NCBI RefSeq assembly: GCF_009795715.1
Contig: NZ_WTCR01000005.1
Coordinates: forward strand, 62,001-126,000
DNA length: 64,000 nucleotides
Direction of reading: 5' to 3'
From: Labilibaculum euxinicum
GTDB lineage: Bacteria; Bacteroidota; Bacteroidia; Bacteroidales; Marinifilaceae
Positions 46,620 through 54,925 of this stretch are shown here, piece by piece; position 1 is the stretch's first letter, and each line of letters begins with the position of its first letter. The notes below the pieces were generated by a model. It was not told where the DNA came from and ran no database searches. It was given only the letters and a program-made list of their open reading frames with translations. Both the position numbers and the translations under genes were made by a program.

Positions 46620-47024
46620 ATGAAGATATATTTTTCAGGATCGATACGCGGAGGACAGCAAGACACAGATTTGTATGCCGAACTGATTCAGGAATTGAAA
46701 CAATATGGAACCGTTTTAACCGAGCACATTGGATCAAAAACGATAGACACCACAATAACCGATAAGGAAATACACGATCGGGATGTGAAGTGGGTAAAAG
46801 AATCGGATATAGTGATAGCAGAAGTAACTGTTCCTTCGCTTGGGGTTGGCTACGAAATTGGCCGGGCTATTGACATGAATAAACCCATAATATGTTTGTA
46901 CAGAGTATTAAACGGCAAAACGACCTCTGCAATGATTCGCGGGTGTTCCGATTTGCAGTGCTTTGAATACTCAAATGTAGCAGAAGCTAAGGAGATTTTA
47001 AAGAAACAACTTAAAACGACATAG
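46620..47024 (+). CDS. 2'-deoxynucleoside 5'-phosphate N-hydrolase (DNPH1/RCL-like)
   Basis: 134 residues, cytoplasmic. It belongs to the nucleoside 2-deoxyribosyltransferase fold and carries segments close to vertebrate DNPH1: FSGSIRGGQQDTDLYAELI, GTVLTEHIGSK, VKWVKESDIVIAEVT, PSLGVGYEIGRAIDMNKPIICLYR. The catalytic Glu is probably the one in GYEIGRA. DNPH1 enzymes cleave the N-glycosidic bond of dNMPs, often modified ones, so a nucleotide-pool sanitation role is likely. Stop codon directly abuts the next start. Confidence 0.85.
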   Translation: MKIYFSGSIRGGQQDTDLYAELIQELKQYGTVLTEHIGSKTIDTTITDKEIHDRDVKWVKESDIVIAEVTVPSLGVGYEIGRAIDMNKPIICLYRVLNGKTTSAMIRGCSDLQCFEYSNVAEAKEILKKQLKTT

Positions 47025-47585
47025 ATGAACTGGCAAGATATTTCATACCTGAATTCGGGTTCGGCAATTCAGAAAAGAGCATTTAAATGCTTAAATAAAC
47101 TTCAGGTTTTTAATCTTCTGGCAGAGTATTCTCCTATTTTAACCGGTACAATTCCTATTGGAATTTCAATTGATTCAAGTGATTTAGATATTACCTGCCG
47201 ATTTATGGATGCTGATAAATTTGAACGGAAAATGGAAAATCTGTTTAGAGATCAAACAGATTTTAAAATACAGCAAAAAGAAAAAAACGGATACTGGGTT
47301 GTAGTGGCAAGCTTTACTTACCAGGATTTCCCTTTTGAAATATTTGGTTCTCTTTTTCCTCCTACAGATCAAAATTCCTATCGTCATATGCTGATTGAGC
47401 ATCGTATTCTGCAATTACTTGGCGAAGATTTTAAACAAAAAGTAATTCAGTTAAAAAAGGAAGGTCTGAAAACAGAACCTGCATTTGCTAAATTATTAAA
47501 ATTAAAGGGAGATCCATATCAGCAATTGCTAAATATGGAAGGTGTAACCGATTCCGAAATACTTCAACATTGGAATAAGAGTTAA
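47025..47585 (+). CDS. DUF4269 family protein
   Basis: 186 residues starting MNWQDISYLNSGSAIQKRAF. The block GTIPIGISIDSSDLDITCRF has a Gly/Asp pattern like a minimal nucleotidyltransferase active site (two Asp in DSSDLD), and further Asp/Glu lie in FPFEIFGSLFPP. DUF4269 is uncharacterised; a nucleotidyltransferase fold is inference. Translationally adjacent (0-bp gap) to the DNPH1-like gene, suggesting linked roles in nucleotide metabolism. Confidence 0.78.
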   Translation: MNWQDISYLNSGSAIQKRAFKCLNKLQVFNLLAEYSPILTGTIPIGISIDSSDLDITCRFMDADKFERKMENLFRDQTDFKIQQKEKNGYWVVVASFTYQDFPFEIFGSLFPPTDQNSYRHMLIEHRILQLLGEDFKQKVIQLKKEGLKTEPAFAKLLKLKGDPYQQLLNMEGVTDSEILQHWNKS

Positions 47586-47718
47586 AAACACCGATCGTAA
47601 TTCATAGTAAATCAGACAACGGTACAAATTAACATCACACTTAAGGAGACGAAATTTCAATGTTTACCATTGATTACAATTCGTCTGCCAAACAGCAAAA
47701 GTAATTGCTCTATAAATT

Positions 47719-47749
47719 TTGATTACCAGCAGTTTATAATCTATTTTTG
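47719..47749 (+). promoter_or_regulatory. Strong Bacteroidota promoter for the two-CW gene
   Basis: TTG (47719-47721), a 20-bp spacer, then TATTTTTG (47742-47749) fit the -33/-7 consensus exactly. The predicted transcript start falls only ~13 nt before ATG 47769. Confidence 0.65.
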
Positions 47750-47768
47750 ATCAATATTTTATATTGAT
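47750..47768 (+). promoter_or_regulatory. Perfect palindrome covering the transcript start and touching the start codon
   Basis: ATCAATAT-TTT-ATATTGAT begins one base after the -7 box and ends one base before ATG 47769. It could be an operator or a start-site hairpin. Confidence 0.55.
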
Positions 47769-48068
47769 ATGGAAGGATTAAACTGTTGGGAATATTATTT
47801 GTGTGGCAGAGAGGTAGGTGGAATAAACTCTGAGGAGCTGGGTACTTGTCCCGCAAGTACACTGTATCATAACAGTGGTATTAATGGCGGAACATTCTCC
47901 GGCAGGTATTGCTGGACAGTTGAAGGTACTCTTTGTGATTCGGAAATTCAAGGTGGACTGGAAGATAAGCTGCTGAATTGCATCAACTGCAGTTTCTTTA
48001 AATCAGTAAACGTCGAACAAGGACGTGAATTTATTCTCATGCCTCAAAAAATCCATCAAAACAAATAG
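47769..48068 (+). CDS. Small cysteine-rich 'two-CW domain' protein
   Basis: 99 residues with two Cys-Trp motifs (NCWEYYLCGRE near the N-terminus, RYCWTVEGTLC in the middle) and a further CINC pair, seven Cys overall, suggesting a zinc or disulfide-stabilised fold. No signal peptide. Similar small proteins carry the name two-CW domain-containing protein; the assignment is recalled, and function is unknown. Own promoter and own terminator. Confidence 0.75.
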   Translation: MEGLNCWEYYLCGREVGGINSEELGTCPASTLYHNSGINGGTFSGRYCWTVEGTLCDSEIQGGLEDKLLNCINCSFFKSVNVEQGREFILMPQKIHQNK

Positions 48069-48098
48069 GTTGTCGAATCATCTACAACCTATTCTTTT
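48064..48098. terminator. Hairpin terminator between two-CW gene and MFS gene
   Basis: AATAGGTTGT and ACAACCTATT, 10-bp arms, 10-nt loop, then CTTTTAT. Confidence 0.75.
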
Positions 48099-48131
48099 AT
48101 AAAGCTCATTCCCTAAACTACATTAATAGTT

Positions 48132-49379
48132 CTAAGCCTTTTCAATCATATATTCACTTAAATCCAAGTCTTGTAACCTCTTTTTTGTCGGATCAACAAT
48201 CAAATTATAAACTGTTCCTGCAAAAAGTATCACAGCAAAAACTGTAGCAAGCATAAATCCATACTTTGCATCGCTGCCAAAGGCATCGCTTATTGCTCCC
48301 ATGGCCAATGGGCCAAGTGCTGCGCCGGCGGCTGTAAAAAACAGAATCACTCCCGCAACTGCTCCATGGCTTGATTTTGGAAAACAACTAATCCCTTTCG
48401 AATTGATGGTTGGATAAATAACAGACATAAACAATCCGGACAACGGCAATAAGAATACCGTTGCTTCCACTCCAAATAACATGCTGCCAACAAAACAAAC
48501 CAAAATAGCAAAACTAAACAGACTTAATACCACGGCCCAATTGAAACGAGACATCATCCACGCACCTAAAAATCGTCCTCCAGCTCTCAAAATAAAGAAA
48601 ATCGGCAAAGCATAAGTGGCTATAAACAACAAGCTGCCATCATATCCTTTAATCAAAGTAGGCATCCAAACATAAATAGCTGCTTCAACCGAAACATAAA
48701 GAAAAGCTCCCATTGAAAAACCAAAAGCATAAGGATCTTTAATCATTGCAAAGGTTCTTCTTATATTAATGGCTTCACCTGACTTTTTTTGAGTTTCGGG
48801 ATATTTAACCTTAACGGCAATTAAAATCAGAACAACGCATAAACTTGCCGCTACAACATAAAGCCATTTCCAATCTACTCCTTGAGTTAAAAAATAACTT
48901 ACAATAAATGGTCCGATAATAGCACCAACACCAAAGAATCCTTCAACCGCATTCATGGTAGATGTATGCTCTTTTGTTGATTTCGTAATATCACCTATTA
49001 GAGCCAGGGCTCCAGTTTTAAATATTCCAATGGCCGCTCCCGAAATTACCATCAGTGTCAAGAAAAATGCAAAAGCATTTCCAATAATAAACAGATAGGA
49101 ATTAACAACAAAAAGAAGCAAGCCAAGTATAATTGTTTTCTTTCGTCCCAATTTATCTGCTAAAAACCCAAGGAAAATTCCAGCCAAAGCAATTGCTGTC
49201 ATCGGACCATAGTGCAGCAATCCTGCTGCTGTCATGCTTAAATCGAAAGTTTTCATTACTTCCGGAATAATTACTCCAACGGCATCGGTTGTCATGGCAA
49301 ACATCAAAAACATCATGTATGTCAGCCATTTAATCAGTTTTATATTTGTAATACCTTGTATATTATCAATATTTCCCAT
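48132..49379 (-). CDS. MFS transporter of the sucrose-type operon
   Basis: 415 residues, twelve hydrophobic segments, MFS motif A-like LADKLGRKKTIILG between helices 2 and 3. It is not of the sugar-porter signature type found at 44368-45711, and resembles the general MFS_1 group that includes sucrose permeases of Scr loci. Last gene of the operon, 34 bp after the phosphorylase gene. Substrate inferred from context: sucrose or another small glucoside/fructoside. Confidence 0.85.
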   Translation of the reverse strand: MGNIDNIQGITNIKLIKWLTYMMFLMFAMTTDAVGVIIPEVMKTFDLSMTAAGLLHYGPMTAIALAGIFLGFLADKLGRKKTIILGLLLFVVNSYLFIIGNAFAFFLTLMVISGAAIGIFKTGALALIGDITKSTKEHTSTMNAVEGFFGVGAIIGPFIVSYFLTQGVDWKWLYVVAASLCVVLILIAVKVKYPETQKKSGEAINIRRTFAMIKDPYAFGFSMGAFLYVSVEAAIYVWMPTLIKGYDGSLLFIATYALPIFFILRAGGRFLGAWMMSRFNWAVVLSLFSFAILVCFVGSMLFGVEATVFLLPLSGLFMSVIYPTINSKGISCFPKSSHGAVAGVILFFTAAGAALGPLAMGAISDAFGSDAKYGFMLATVFAVILFAGTVYNLIVDPTKKRLQDLDLSEYMIEKA

Positions 49380-49413
49380 CTTTTTATTTTTATGTAAGGA
49401 TAAAATAATCCTA

Positions 49414-51126
49414 CTAGAAATTATATACTACCTCTCCTTTTTCGTTGGTCGCAACTATATTGAAGGTGTATTTTTTCAAATTTGCATCAAAAGCGGCAAT
49501 GCATCCATTATTTTCCCATTGTAATTTTAGTGATTCCGGTTTGGATTCCAGAATTTTCAGTTCAGCATCAAAACCAAAGGCCGGGAAATTATTTCTAAAT
49601 TTCAATAAAGAGAGTTGCTTAAGTACCACATCTTTCCCTAATTCATTGAATGCTTCCTCTAATTTCAAATTTGTTCTGTTGATTTCTTTGTGCCCTCCAG
49701 CCCCGGCATTTTTGACAGCTTCATGATCATTCTTTCCTGCAAGAAGATCGAGGTACCAAACCTGAGGTTTGCCGGGCATAAAAATTTGAATAGCTCTCGC
49801 CAACAGAAGTTTTGCATCATTTTCGCCCAATGCGCTGTAATACGTTGCATTTACCTGATAATACATGTTCTTTTCCCCATGCAGATCTTTCACAAATCCT
49901 CCCCGTTCAACAACAGTGTCAATCAAAACCTGAATCTGTTCTTCAGTCAGCAAGCCTTTTAAATCCAACAAAGGAATTCCATCATGACACCCCAGCATAT
50001 TTACAACTTTGATATCTTGTTCCAACATTTCCTTAATCCATCTGATCAAGACCTCATTTGTGTTTCTCTCGAAAGCATCTATAATTAATCCCGGCAAGAA
50101 AAAATCATAAGTCAAATAGCCTTGGTCAGCTAATTTTTCGTGCATTTTATCTTCGTACTTCGAGTGTATTTCAGGCAAGAGCGTTAAGTTATATCTATCG
50201 GCCAAAGCTTTAACCCTCCCAAGTAAATTCCATGTTCCAGGATCATTCAAAAAATTTGGCAAACCAGGTTCTTTAGGAGCATATGCAAATGCATCAAGCC
50301 TAATAATCTCGGCACCATAACCGGATAGTTTTTTCAAGGTATCTTCGTAAAATTCCCACACCAACGGAGACTTGATATTAAGATCCATTTGTCCAAGATA
50401 TTTTCTTCTGGATTCCAGTAAGTCAATTGTATCTTTACGGTACTCGTCAAGTTTCCCAAATTCAATCTCTGCAAGCTTTTTGCCTTCATCTATAGCTGTA
50501 TTTACTATTTTCGCCAGTCTATCTGCCGAAACATATTGAATATCAAAAGCCTTCATCAAGTCCTGAGCATCAATTTTCCCATATTTCACTTCCTGATAAA
50601 AAGTGTTCCAGTAGGGAACCTCCTTTCCATCGGGCATGCGAACCATTAAAATCGGCAGACCAGGTTTTCTGAAAAACATATCTTTGATGTATTCTGTATC
50701 AGGTTGGATATAACCTTCTTCTGATATTTCTCCACATCCATCCCAAAATTTATTCCATGGTATAAAAAACTCCTTATACTTAGAATTCTCACCATTTTTT
50801 AAAATATCCTGAAACTGACTGGAAAGAACAGACGAATGGTTTAACACAAAATCAAACTTTAGTGCAATGTTCATTTTTTTCAGTTCGATTAAATTTTCCT
50901 TCGAAGCATACATCTTATTCAGGTTATAATCGATAACGGAAAAACCTCTGTCTAAATCGGTATTAAAAACACTAGGTAAAATATAGAATGACTGAAATAC
51001 ATCCTCCAATTCATTCCTATTCAGAAATCTAATGATATCATCTAAAGTTCCTCCAATACTATCAGGATAAGCATTCAGCATTGGACCCGATTTTATGATT
51101 GATTTATTCTCATTCATGTCTTTCAT
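49414..51126 (-). CDS. GH13_18-type sucrose phosphorylase-like enzyme
   Basis: 570 residues. The alpha-amylase barrel shows KFDFVLNHSS (conserved region I), IIRLDAFAYAPKEPG with the nucleophile Asp (II), LLPEIHSKY with acid/base Glu (III) and LGCHDGIPLLDLKGLL with the stabilising Asp (IV). The last two motifs and the QVWYLDLLAGKND segment are those of sucrose (or sucrose 6-phosphate / glucosylglycerate) phosphorylases. It would split sucrose with phosphate into glucose 1-phosphate and fructose, cytoplasmically. It lies between the P-loop kinase and MFS genes. Confidence 0.87.
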   Translation of the reverse strand: MKDMNENKSIIKSGPMLNAYPDSIGGTLDDIIRFLNRNELEDVFQSFYILPSVFNTDLDRGFSVIDYNLNKMYASKENLIELKKMNIALKFDFVLNHSSVLSSQFQDILKNGENSKYKEFFIPWNKFWDGCGEISEEGYIQPDTEYIKDMFFRKPGLPILMVRMPDGKEVPYWNTFYQEVKYGKIDAQDLMKAFDIQYVSADRLAKIVNTAIDEGKKLAEIEFGKLDEYRKDTIDLLESRRKYLGQMDLNIKSPLVWEFYEDTLKKLSGYGAEIIRLDAFAYAPKEPGLPNFLNDPGTWNLLGRVKALADRYNLTLLPEIHSKYEDKMHEKLADQGYLTYDFFLPGLIIDAFERNTNEVLIRWIKEMLEQDIKVVNMLGCHDGIPLLDLKGLLTEEQIQVLIDTVVERGGFVKDLHGEKNMYYQVNATYYSALGENDAKLLLARAIQIFMPGKPQVWYLDLLAGKNDHEAVKNAGAGGHKEINRTNLKLEEAFNELGKDVVLKQLSLLKFRNNFPAFGFDAELKILESKPESLKLQWENNGCIAAFDANLKKYTFNIVATNEKGEVVYNF

Positions 51127-51208
51127 CTCCTCCTATCTAATCAAGATATTAATCATTAAACTTGAAATTATAATGCACTAATTATTTCCTTTAAGGCAAA
51201 ACAGTTAA

Positions 51209-51859
51209 TTATTTTATTTCCAATTCATAATCTTTTGTGATTACAAAATCAGCCAGTTGTTTATGACCAGCGATTATTTTGTGCTCGGTAATTAAAACCT
51301 GCTCAATAAAAGGATCACCAACCTCCTTACCACGGTTTCTTTTCTGTCTGTGCTCCAAAGTATCAATTCTATTTCGGGCAATAAAAACCTTAGTATCCAC
51401 ATTTTTCAATAAACTGGTATAGGTTCCTTCTGCAATCACAACCTGAATTCCTTCCAGGTTAATTACTTCATTTTCTACACTATTCTGGTTGTAATCAATT
51501 AAAGGTTTTACAATCTCATTTTTGCCATCAACTGCATCCTTTAAATTCTGATCCATTAAATCCATTTTAACCTCAACGTGAGGTCCTAACCATTCAGGAT
51601 CTTCCCTTCTTTTTGCATCATTTGATTTTGGAGGAAGAACAAAATAATCATCCTGTCCAAGCAATACCGATTTTATTCCTTCCTTCTCCAACTCATCGGC
51701 AATAGCCTTTCCTGTTTCTGATTTTCCACTTCCCGATTCACCAGATACGGTAATTGTATATCGTTTGCCCTTATTTTTAATTTTCTCTACCAAACTGGGA
51801 GCAATTTTTCCTGCAACCTTAACATGGTGTTCTTCCACTACAATAATATCACCCTTCAT
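51209..51859 (-). CDS. Uridine-kinase-like P-loop kinase in the sucrose-type operon
   Basis: 216 residues. Walker A is TVSGESGSGKSETGKAIADEL; then LLGQDDYFVLPPKSND (cf. DSYYR region of Udk), HVEVKMDLMDQNLKDAV and VVIAEGTYTSLL. It differs from the housekeeping udk at 15239 in the lid and substrate loops (KRREDPEWLGPH), so the acceptor is probably not uridine. Position between the TonB receptor and the phosphorylase suggests it phosphorylates a sugar product, taking the place of a fructokinase; this is inference. 102 bp after the receptor gene. Confidence 0.8.
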   Translation of the reverse strand: MKGDIIVVEEHHVKVAGKIAPSLVEKIKNKGKRYTITVSGESGSGKSETGKAIADELEKEGIKSVLLGQDDYFVLPPKSNDAKRREDPEWLGPHVEVKMDLMDQNLKDAVDGKNEIVKPLIDYNQNSVENEVINLEGIQVVIAEGTYTSLLKNVDTKVFIARNRIDTLEHRQKRNRGKEVGDPFIEQVLITEHKIIAGHKQLADFVITKDYELEIK

Positions 51860-51961
51860 GATTTTATATTTTAGTTGTTCATTGATTCTTTAAGACATAC
51901 TTTGAGTGTTTCGGAGGAGATCTTTACCTCCCCCGATTCTCTGCTTTTCAATATTAATATG

Positions 51962-54622
51962 CTAAAAAGTATATGTAATACTTAAAGTTGAAGCCCGGCC
52001 TGTAATAGGTCTTGCTCGCATGTAATTCGTAGTATTTTCAACAAAAGAATCCCCTTCCATTTCAGTAAATCCAATCGTATTAAACAAGTTGTTTATATTT
52101 GCACGAATAGATAAACCTTTGGTAATGTTCTGACTGGCATAAGCATTCACATAAGCATATCCTGGCAACACAATACCATTATCATCCTGAGCATATACCT
52201 TTGTTGTACCTATCAAACTAAAACCGATAGACGTTTTGCCTTTGTTGAAATCGTATGAAGGTGTAATGTTGTACAATAAATCAGGTACTCTTCGAGGAGT
52301 ATTTCCTTTTTCATCAGCGTTTAAACTTTTGTCAATTTCGGCATGTGTGTAAGTTGCTCCAAAAGCCACATTGAAATTTGATTTTTGATAAATCCCTTCG
52401 AATTCAGCACCATAGGTTGTGAATTCCTTGTTAATAATTTTACCAAACTCTTCATTCTGTTCCGAGATATCAGTATAAAAACCTGTAACAATTACAGCCA
52501 GTGATGGAGATTTGTATTTGTATCCCAATTCGAATTGCTTAATTTCATCAGCATCCAGTCCGTCAACAGTTCCTCCTTCAGGAGTGATAAACGGAGAATA
52601 CAACAAGCGGTCGGCATTAGCTCTGCCACCTTTACTGTAGCGTGTATAAACAGCCTGATCGTCATTGATCTTATAATTAGCACCTAAAGAATAAGAAACA
52701 TAGTTGTAATCGTAATCAACAGGCATTGGATTTGCATTATCCAAAACAGTTACACTTTCTTCAACCGGAGTTATGCTTCCGTTATTATCAACATCAACAG
52801 GAGCTTGATAATTTGACAAATAATGACCTGTTACATCACCCATATCGTAACGAACACTACCTTCAATATTTAATTGATCAGTAACTTCAATTCCAACATT
52901 TGCATAAACAGCATCAATATCATAAGTCATATCGTAACCACGGGTACAGCAATTTCCCCAGAAAGGAACACCATGTGCTATCAAACCATTACTACTATAG
53001 TAAGAATTGTCAGCACTTGCAATATTCATTAATCTCGGTCCGTCAGAACTAATATCAGTAAGGAAAGTCTGCCACAACCAAGTCATTCCAATTTTTTGCT
53101 GTGCTTTATAATAACCAGCAGTAAAATCAACATTATCAAATGATTTCGATAAATAAAAATCATTTGTGAAATTGCCAAGGTCGTTCATATCAACGTCGAA
53201 AAGAATCGTTCTCATCAATAATCCATTATTATTTAGATTACCGATTTGTGAATCATTTAAAGCAACACCTGCATTCGCACCATTTGCATAGCTTAAACTA
53301 TATCCTGCACCGGCAATACTTTCAGCTATATCGTTTGCATTTCCAATTTGAGCAGGAAACGGAGCCACAAATGAACCGTGATTGTTCGCATAACGAAATT
53401 TTTCTTTCAACTGCCATCCCTCACCAATATCGAAGGAAAATTCACCACCTACAACTTTCGAAACGGGATGCATTCCATCACCAATGTTACTGGTTCTGCT
53501 GTTTCCATTCGCATCCACACTTAATACGTGCATGAAATTTGGACTTTGAAGAGAACTGCCGGTAATACTATAACCAGGAATCGACTTATATTTAGGATCA
53601 CCTTTTGTTCCGGTCACTTTTACCGGCATAGGCATGTACGCAATTGATTTATCATCCAAAACTTTAAAATACAACCGAACATATCCTTTTTCAAATTCTT
53701 TGGTAATATTCGCTTTTATCTGACCTCCGCTATTACCTGTATATCCAGGATTTCGAGGACCTTCTCCTTCGCGGAAAAATCCACCAACATGAAAGCGGAA
53801 TCCATTTCCAATAGGAGCTCCATACTCAAAATCAGTTCTGTGTGATTTGTAATCAAGTCCCATGGTCATTCCAATACTTCCACCTTCAACCGCACCATTC
53901 TTACTAATAAAGTTAATGATACCAGCAGGCGAATTACTTGCGAAAGTTGATGCACTACCTCCTTTAATGGCTTCGATACGACCAATAGTTCTGTCTGATC
54001 TTAGAAAAATATCAGCATTACCAAAAGAGATATCTCCAAACTGCATTACCGGCAAACCATCTTCATGAATTTGTAGAAACTTTGAACCTCCTGAAGCAAT
54101 TGGAATACCACGAACAGCGATATTCGCATTTCCTTCACCTCCCGAAGACTCTGATCGGATACCAGGAATTGCTTTAAATAGTTCAGCCGTAGTTGCCGCT
54201 CCAAAAACTTCAACAAATTTTGGTTTTAGTGTTGTTAACGCAACACTCGATTCAATGTTCGATTTTTGATTCACAACACCGGTTACAGTAACCTGATCCA
54301 AACCGATTAAATCTGCAGACAAATCAAAATCAAGAGTAATTTCCTGATCTGCAATAATAGTAACTTCTTTCTCTACTTTCGAGTACCCAATAAAAGATGC
54401 TACAATAGTATAGGTACCTGCTTCAATATTTTCCAACTGATAAGTCCCGTCAATATTTGAAATAGTACCATTTGTTGTTCCTTTAACAACTACAGATGCT
54501 CCAATTAAGGGTTCTTCATAAAGCTTATCTGTAACGTTCCCTTTTAAAATCCCTGTTTGCGCATTAATCAATCCAATAAAAAGGAAAAGATTAGCAAACG
54601 TCAAAAGAATCTTTCGTTTCAT
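51962..54622 (-). CDS. TonB-dependent receptor of the sucrose-type operon (not SusC-type)
   Basis: 886 residues: signal peptide (ending LINAQ ~21), carboxypeptidase-D-like domain (~24-108; YEEPLIGASVVVKGTTNGT), plug (~115-260; VTVTGVVNQKSN, IAVRGIPIASGGS, AGIINFISKNG) and a barrel ending TLSITYTF. It is shorter than SusC and there is no SusD partner next to it, as in Scr-type sucrose receptors of other bacteria. First gene of a four-gene run; a good promoter lies upstream and is flanked by the LacI operator. Confidence 0.9.
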   Translation of the reverse strand: MKRKILLTFANLFLFIGLINAQTGILKGNVTDKLYEEPLIGASVVVKGTTNGTISNIDGTYQLENIEAGTYTIVASFIGYSKVEKEVTIIADQEITLDFDLSADLIGLDQVTVTGVVNQKSNIESSVALTTLKPKFVEVFGAATTAELFKAIPGIRSESSGGEGNANIAVRGIPIASGGSKFLQIHEDGLPVMQFGDISFGNADIFLRSDRTIGRIEAIKGGSASTFASNSPAGIINFISKNGAVEGGSIGMTMGLDYKSHRTDFEYGAPIGNGFRFHVGGFFREGEGPRNPGYTGNSGGQIKANITKEFEKGYVRLYFKVLDDKSIAYMPMPVKVTGTKGDPKYKSIPGYSITGSSLQSPNFMHVLSVDANGNSRTSNIGDGMHPVSKVVGGEFSFDIGEGWQLKEKFRYANNHGSFVAPFPAQIGNANDIAESIAGAGYSLSYANGANAGVALNDSQIGNLNNNGLLMRTILFDVDMNDLGNFTNDFYLSKSFDNVDFTAGYYKAQQKIGMTWLWQTFLTDISSDGPRLMNIASADNSYYSSNGLIAHGVPFWGNCCTRGYDMTYDIDAVYANVGIEVTDQLNIEGSVRYDMGDVTGHYLSNYQAPVDVDNNGSITPVEESVTVLDNANPMPVDYDYNYVSYSLGANYKINDDQAVYTRYSKGGRANADRLLYSPFITPEGGTVDGLDADEIKQFELGYKYKSPSLAVIVTGFYTDISEQNEEFGKIINKEFTTYGAEFEGIYQKSNFNVAFGATYTHAEIDKSLNADEKGNTPRRVPDLLYNITPSYDFNKGKTSIGFSLIGTTKVYAQDDNGIVLPGYAYVNAYASQNITKGLSIRANINNLFNTIGFTEMEGDSFVENTTNYMRARPITGRASTLSITYTF

Positions 54623-54771
54623 AAATTCATTTTATTAATCTATTACGAGTGAAACATCTGGGATGTAAGGAATTTTTTGTTCAAATTTACACCCAAAGGT
54701 ATTTCAAAGAAATAGTAGTTAGTTGATTCGTTTTTTTTTCGCAATCGTTATCTTAGCTAAGATTATACTAA

Positions 54772-54802
54772 CAAATATATGTAATCCTGAAATAATAGTC
54801 AA
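54772..54802 (-). promoter_or_regulatory. Promoter of the sucrose-type operon
   Basis: On the minus strand TTG (54802-54800), 20 bp, then TATATTTG (54779-54772) match the -33/-7 consensus. The leader to the receptor gene would be ~145 nt and includes the palindrome at 54750-54763. Confidence 0.65.
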
Positions 54803-54835
54803 CATGCAAATACTTTAAAAACAGAGTGTTAAAAC

Positions 54836-54861
54836 TGCAACCGGTCGTGCAACCGGTTGCA
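54836..54861. promoter_or_regulatory. LacI-family operator (full palindrome plus half-site)
   Basis: TGCAACCGGTTGCA (54848-54861) is a perfect 14-bp palindrome with central CG; TGCAACCGGT at 54836-54845 adds a second, partial site 12 bp away. It lies 65 bp before the LacI start and 34 bp upstream of the -33 of the divergent operon, so it could control both. Confidence 0.75.
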
Positions 54862-54925
54862 GTTGATAACTTTTACTAAAATATTTCAAACGATTTCGGA
54901 AAATAATCTTGAAAACATATTATTC

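Larger units (their letters stand above)
54623..54925. other. Divergent control region of the sucrose-type operon and its LacI gene
   Basis: About 300 bp, no gene. From left to right it holds the palindrome ATCTTAGCTAAGAT (54750-54763), the minus-strand promoter (54772-54802) and the operator repeat (54836-54861). Confidence 0.6.

Noticed and set aside
47647-47686. AGACGAA/TTCGTCT hairpin as terminator after the DUF4269 gene
   Set aside because: The stem is interrupted by a large internal loop and is not followed by a T tract.
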